This document shows positions 6,237 through 7,986 of a stretch of DNA of 7,986 nucleotides, one piece after another. Position 1 is the first letter of the stretch; each line of letters starts with the position of its first letter. The translations under genes were made by a program, and so were the position numbers. The stretch spans positions 1 through 7,986 of the forward strand of contig JAIVHD010000017.1 in assembly GCA_020201235.1 (NCBI GenBank). Direction: 5' to 3'. The DNA is from Lysobacteraceae bacterium (GTDB taxonomy: Bacteria > Pseudomonadota > Gammaproteobacteria > Xanthomonadales > Wenzhouxiangellaceae). The notes beneath the pieces were generated by a model. It was not told the DNA's origin and did not search any database. It saw only the letters and a program-made list of their open reading frames with translations.

Positions 6237-7061
6237 ATGAGCAACCAGCGGCCTGACTTTTATGATGCGCTTGACCCGCTATTAAACGCAGAGTTTGAAG
6301 ATTCGGTCGCACCATCTACATTACGGACAAGACGGAACCTCTTATTGGCGTGTCTCATTGGAGCGGCTCTTACCGTCACCGGCTTGGATGTACTACAAGT
6401 AACATTAGCAGGCGCTACCGCTAGCGAGATCGAAATTGATAAGCTTTTGTCAATTTTGCTATTTGTAATTGCATATTTGCAAATTCATTTTTCAATCTAC
6501 TCCTACTCAGACTTTCAAACGCGGAAGGTCAAGCTTCACAAACGCAGATACGCAACTCGCCGTGCACTCCATGAAATAAGCGAAAGATCAAAGCCCGAGC
6601 TTGATAGAATTAGAAAACTGCCGGATGCTGTATCCTTGCTTGATGATCCCGGCATAAATTCATTGGCAGCAGCTCGGGATTCGTTAGACTTGGCCGGGCA
6701 AGCCAACAGAAGTTCCTCTGTTCGGCTATTTTTCGACATTTGGGTCCCTCAATTCATAGCCCTTTTTAGCATAGCTCTCGTAGCCTCTAAGCTAGTTGGT
6801 TTAGATATTTTTTATGCGTTGCTGCTGACGCTTGGAATTCTAGTGGCGGCAGCCATTGTGTATGTCGCCATTAAGCGTAAGGCAGTTCTTGCATTGATAA
6901 AGCGCCTACGCAGAAAGAAATACAGAAAGCGTGTCGAGGGTATTGCTAAAGAGCTTCGATCAAAAAAGCCCGAAGGAGAAGAATTGAAGAGACTTCAGGA
7001 TAAAGCTAGGAGAAACCTTATCAAAAGCTTGGGCCTTGGTGAGAAGGGCGATAAGGAATAG
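6237..7061 (+). CDS. Unrecognised membrane protein, four predicted transmembrane helices, 274 aa
   Basis: I do not recognise the family. Hydrophobic stretches at about residues 34-55, 69-88, 168-186 and 189-212 suggest two hairpins of membrane helices. A cytosolic-looking basic and charged loop (about 92-165, starting RKVKLHKRRYATRRALHE) lies between the pairs, and a strongly basic C-terminal tail (about 213-274, with IKRLRRKKYRKR) follows, possibly coiled-coil. The ATG at 6237 is preferred: in-frame upstream codons back to 6144 only translate repeat copy C. No good Shine-Dalgarno sequence precedes it. Base composition and codon use (many TTT, ATT, AAA, TTA) differ sharply from the nrdJ genes, pointing to acquisition by transfer. 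No catalytic motif is visible. A partner relation with the gene at 7165 is possible but unproven. Confidence 0.75.
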   Translation: MSNQRPDFYDALDPLLNAEFEDSVAPSTLRTRRNLLLACLIGAALTVTGLDVLQVTLAGATASEIEIDKLLSILLFVIAYLQIHFSIYSYSDFQTRKVKLHKRRYATRRALHEISERSKPELDRIRKLPDAVSLLDDPGINSLAAARDSLDLAGQANRSSSVRLFFDIWVPQFIALFSIALVASKLVGLDIFYALLLTLGILVAAAIVYVAIKRKAVLALIKRLRRKKYRKRVEGIAKELRSKKPEGEELKRLQDKARRNLIKSLGLGEKGDKE

Positions 7062-7164
7062 CAATTGGTTGATATTTCGTTTCACTGTGGATGAGCACGC
7101 AGATTACTGGATGTCGTCGGAGACCACGAGAGCTTGTATGGTAGATTCGAGTTGCTAACCGAAA

Positions 7165-7683
7165 ATGAATAATAAGAATTCCCAGAAATCCCCTATTTCT
7201 GAGATTATTTCTCAGGTTTCGGCGTTTAATATAGAACAGAAAAAATTAGATACTCGACTAAACCAAGAGCTGGATTTGATGGACAAGCTCATTGCGCGGG
7301 GAGATATAAAAAACGCTAATAAGAAAGTCAAAACCATTACTAGCCTTTTAAACTGGTATGCTGATCGACAAAGGTCTGCGTTGCTTCCTTTTCTTAAGGT
7401 TCTCCTAAATTCAGGAGAAAAGGCGAAGTCGAGCGTCGCACTTTCCGACTCCCCAGCTCAACCTTTGCGATTGGACGAGGATAGATGTGCCCGCCTAAAA
7501 CAAGCGATTTCAAATTTGCGCTCCGTTATTATTGGGCAGTTGTCCGCGCTGGAGCCTCTTAGTGAATCTAATCAAAAACCGATGCGCAAGTCTGCGAAAC
7601 ATCTCATGAAATCAGGTTTGGAGGTTGACGGAGAATTAAAGCGCATTATCGAGGCTCTTTCCCAAGTGGAGGTTCGAAGCTAG
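7165..7683 (+). CDS. Unrecognised small helical protein, 172 aa
   Basis: No family is recognised. The sequence is polar and largely predicted helical, with no signal peptide or membrane segment and a single Cys (108). Residues 22-65 (FNIEQKKLDTRLNQELDLMDKLI onward) and 107-134 have heptad-like spacing compatible with coiled coil; a Ser/Ala/Pro-rich hinge at about 88-102 separates the two halves. Composition is AT-rich like the membrane-protein gene 103 bases upstream on the same strand, so the two may have arrived together and be co-expressed. The start at 7165 has no clear ribosome binding site (upstream GTTGCTAACCGAAA), which lowers certainty about the exact start. Confidence 0.65.
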   Translation: MNNKNSQKSPISEIISQVSAFNIEQKKLDTRLNQELDLMDKLIARGDIKNANKKVKTITSLLNWYADRQRSALLPFLKVLLNSGEKAKSSVALSDSPAQPLRLDEDRCARLKQAISNLRSVIIGQLSALEPLSESNQKPMRKSAKHLMKSGLEVDGELKRIIEALSQVEVRS

Positions 7684-7986
7684 CAAATATGCCGGGCTCG
7701 CATGCTCTAAAAGGACGGCCCGCCGTCAAGTCAAGAGCTCAGCGAACAAATCGGACAGTCAGAGCGCCGGCATCAGCCGGTGGTAGATCAAGCGGTGGAA
7801 TTCCGCTATCTGGAAAGGGTTAGCAGCCCGCCAGAGCCCCGAGTCATGGGCGGATGTTCGTGAGGGCATCCGTTAAGCGTTGGCAGGGGAAGGTACAGGC
7901 TCGGTATTGAGCTCCGAAATCAACGTCAAGAATGCCGACCGTGTTGTCTGGAGGGGAAGGCAATACGGACAGCTGCGGTATGCGAG
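7684..7986 (+). other. Gene-free 3' segment rich in short stems; possible 5' part of a structured RNA (group II intron suspected)
   Basis: No convincing protein is encoded here; a short frame from ATG 7932 runs off the window. Several perfect short stems appear in order: GACGG/CCGTC (7714-7718, 7723-7727), CCGGC/GCCGG (7767-7771, 7776-7780), AGCGG/CCGCT (7791-7795, 7803-7807), CGGATG/CATCCG (7851-7856, 7867-7872) and GCTC/GAGC (7899-7902, 7909-7912). AAGTCAAG at 7728-7735 follows the first stem and TGGAAAG occurs at 7811; both resemble strings in the first domain of group II introns such as Ll.LtrB. However, I do not find the usual GTGYG 5' end upstream of AAGTCAAG, and no reverse transcriptase is in view. 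The intron idea is therefore only a suggestion. Confidence 0.25.

Overview
The window looks like a GC-rich gammaproteobacterial chromosome. It carries a B12-dependent (class II) ribonucleotide reductase encoded as two separate genes, the NrdJa/NrdJb arrangement known from Pseudomonas, embedded among short REP-like hairpin repeats. This placement rests on recognised protein families and base composition only; no rRNA or tRNA gene is present to fix the taxon.

Layout. Bases 1-4726 hold the 3' part of the large catalytic gene (nrdJa); its start lies upstream of the window. The reading frame contains two complete, canonical LAGLIDADG (DOD) inteins of 440 and 436 residues. The first sits before the Cys of a GCGIGYEF motif. 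The second sits directly before the Cys of NPCGE, the thiyl-radical cysteine, so no active reductase can exist until protein splicing has occurred. Bases 4727-5308 are a gene-free spacer full of hairpin repeats, with a plausible sigma70-type promoter near its end. Bases 5309-6079 encode the small partner NrdJb, which ends in a cysteine-rich CGYSKCG tail. A third copy of the long spacer repeat follows immediately. From 6237 the base composition changes to clearly more AT-rich, with two unrecognised genes: a four-helix membrane protein and a small soluble helical protein. The last 300 bases have no convincing gene but contain several short perfect stems and may be the 5' part of a structured RNA, possibly a group II intron.

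The most striking observation is inside intein 2. A 180-bp near-complete palindrome (2711-2890), with 24-bp perfect inverted ends, is inserted exactly in codon phase between the two endonuclease motifs. It adds 60 residues to the intein without breaking the frame. The result is three nested layers: a MITE-like palindrome within an intein within an essential-pathway gene. Because both termini are phased the same way, the element presents the same first eight codons whichever way round it is read.
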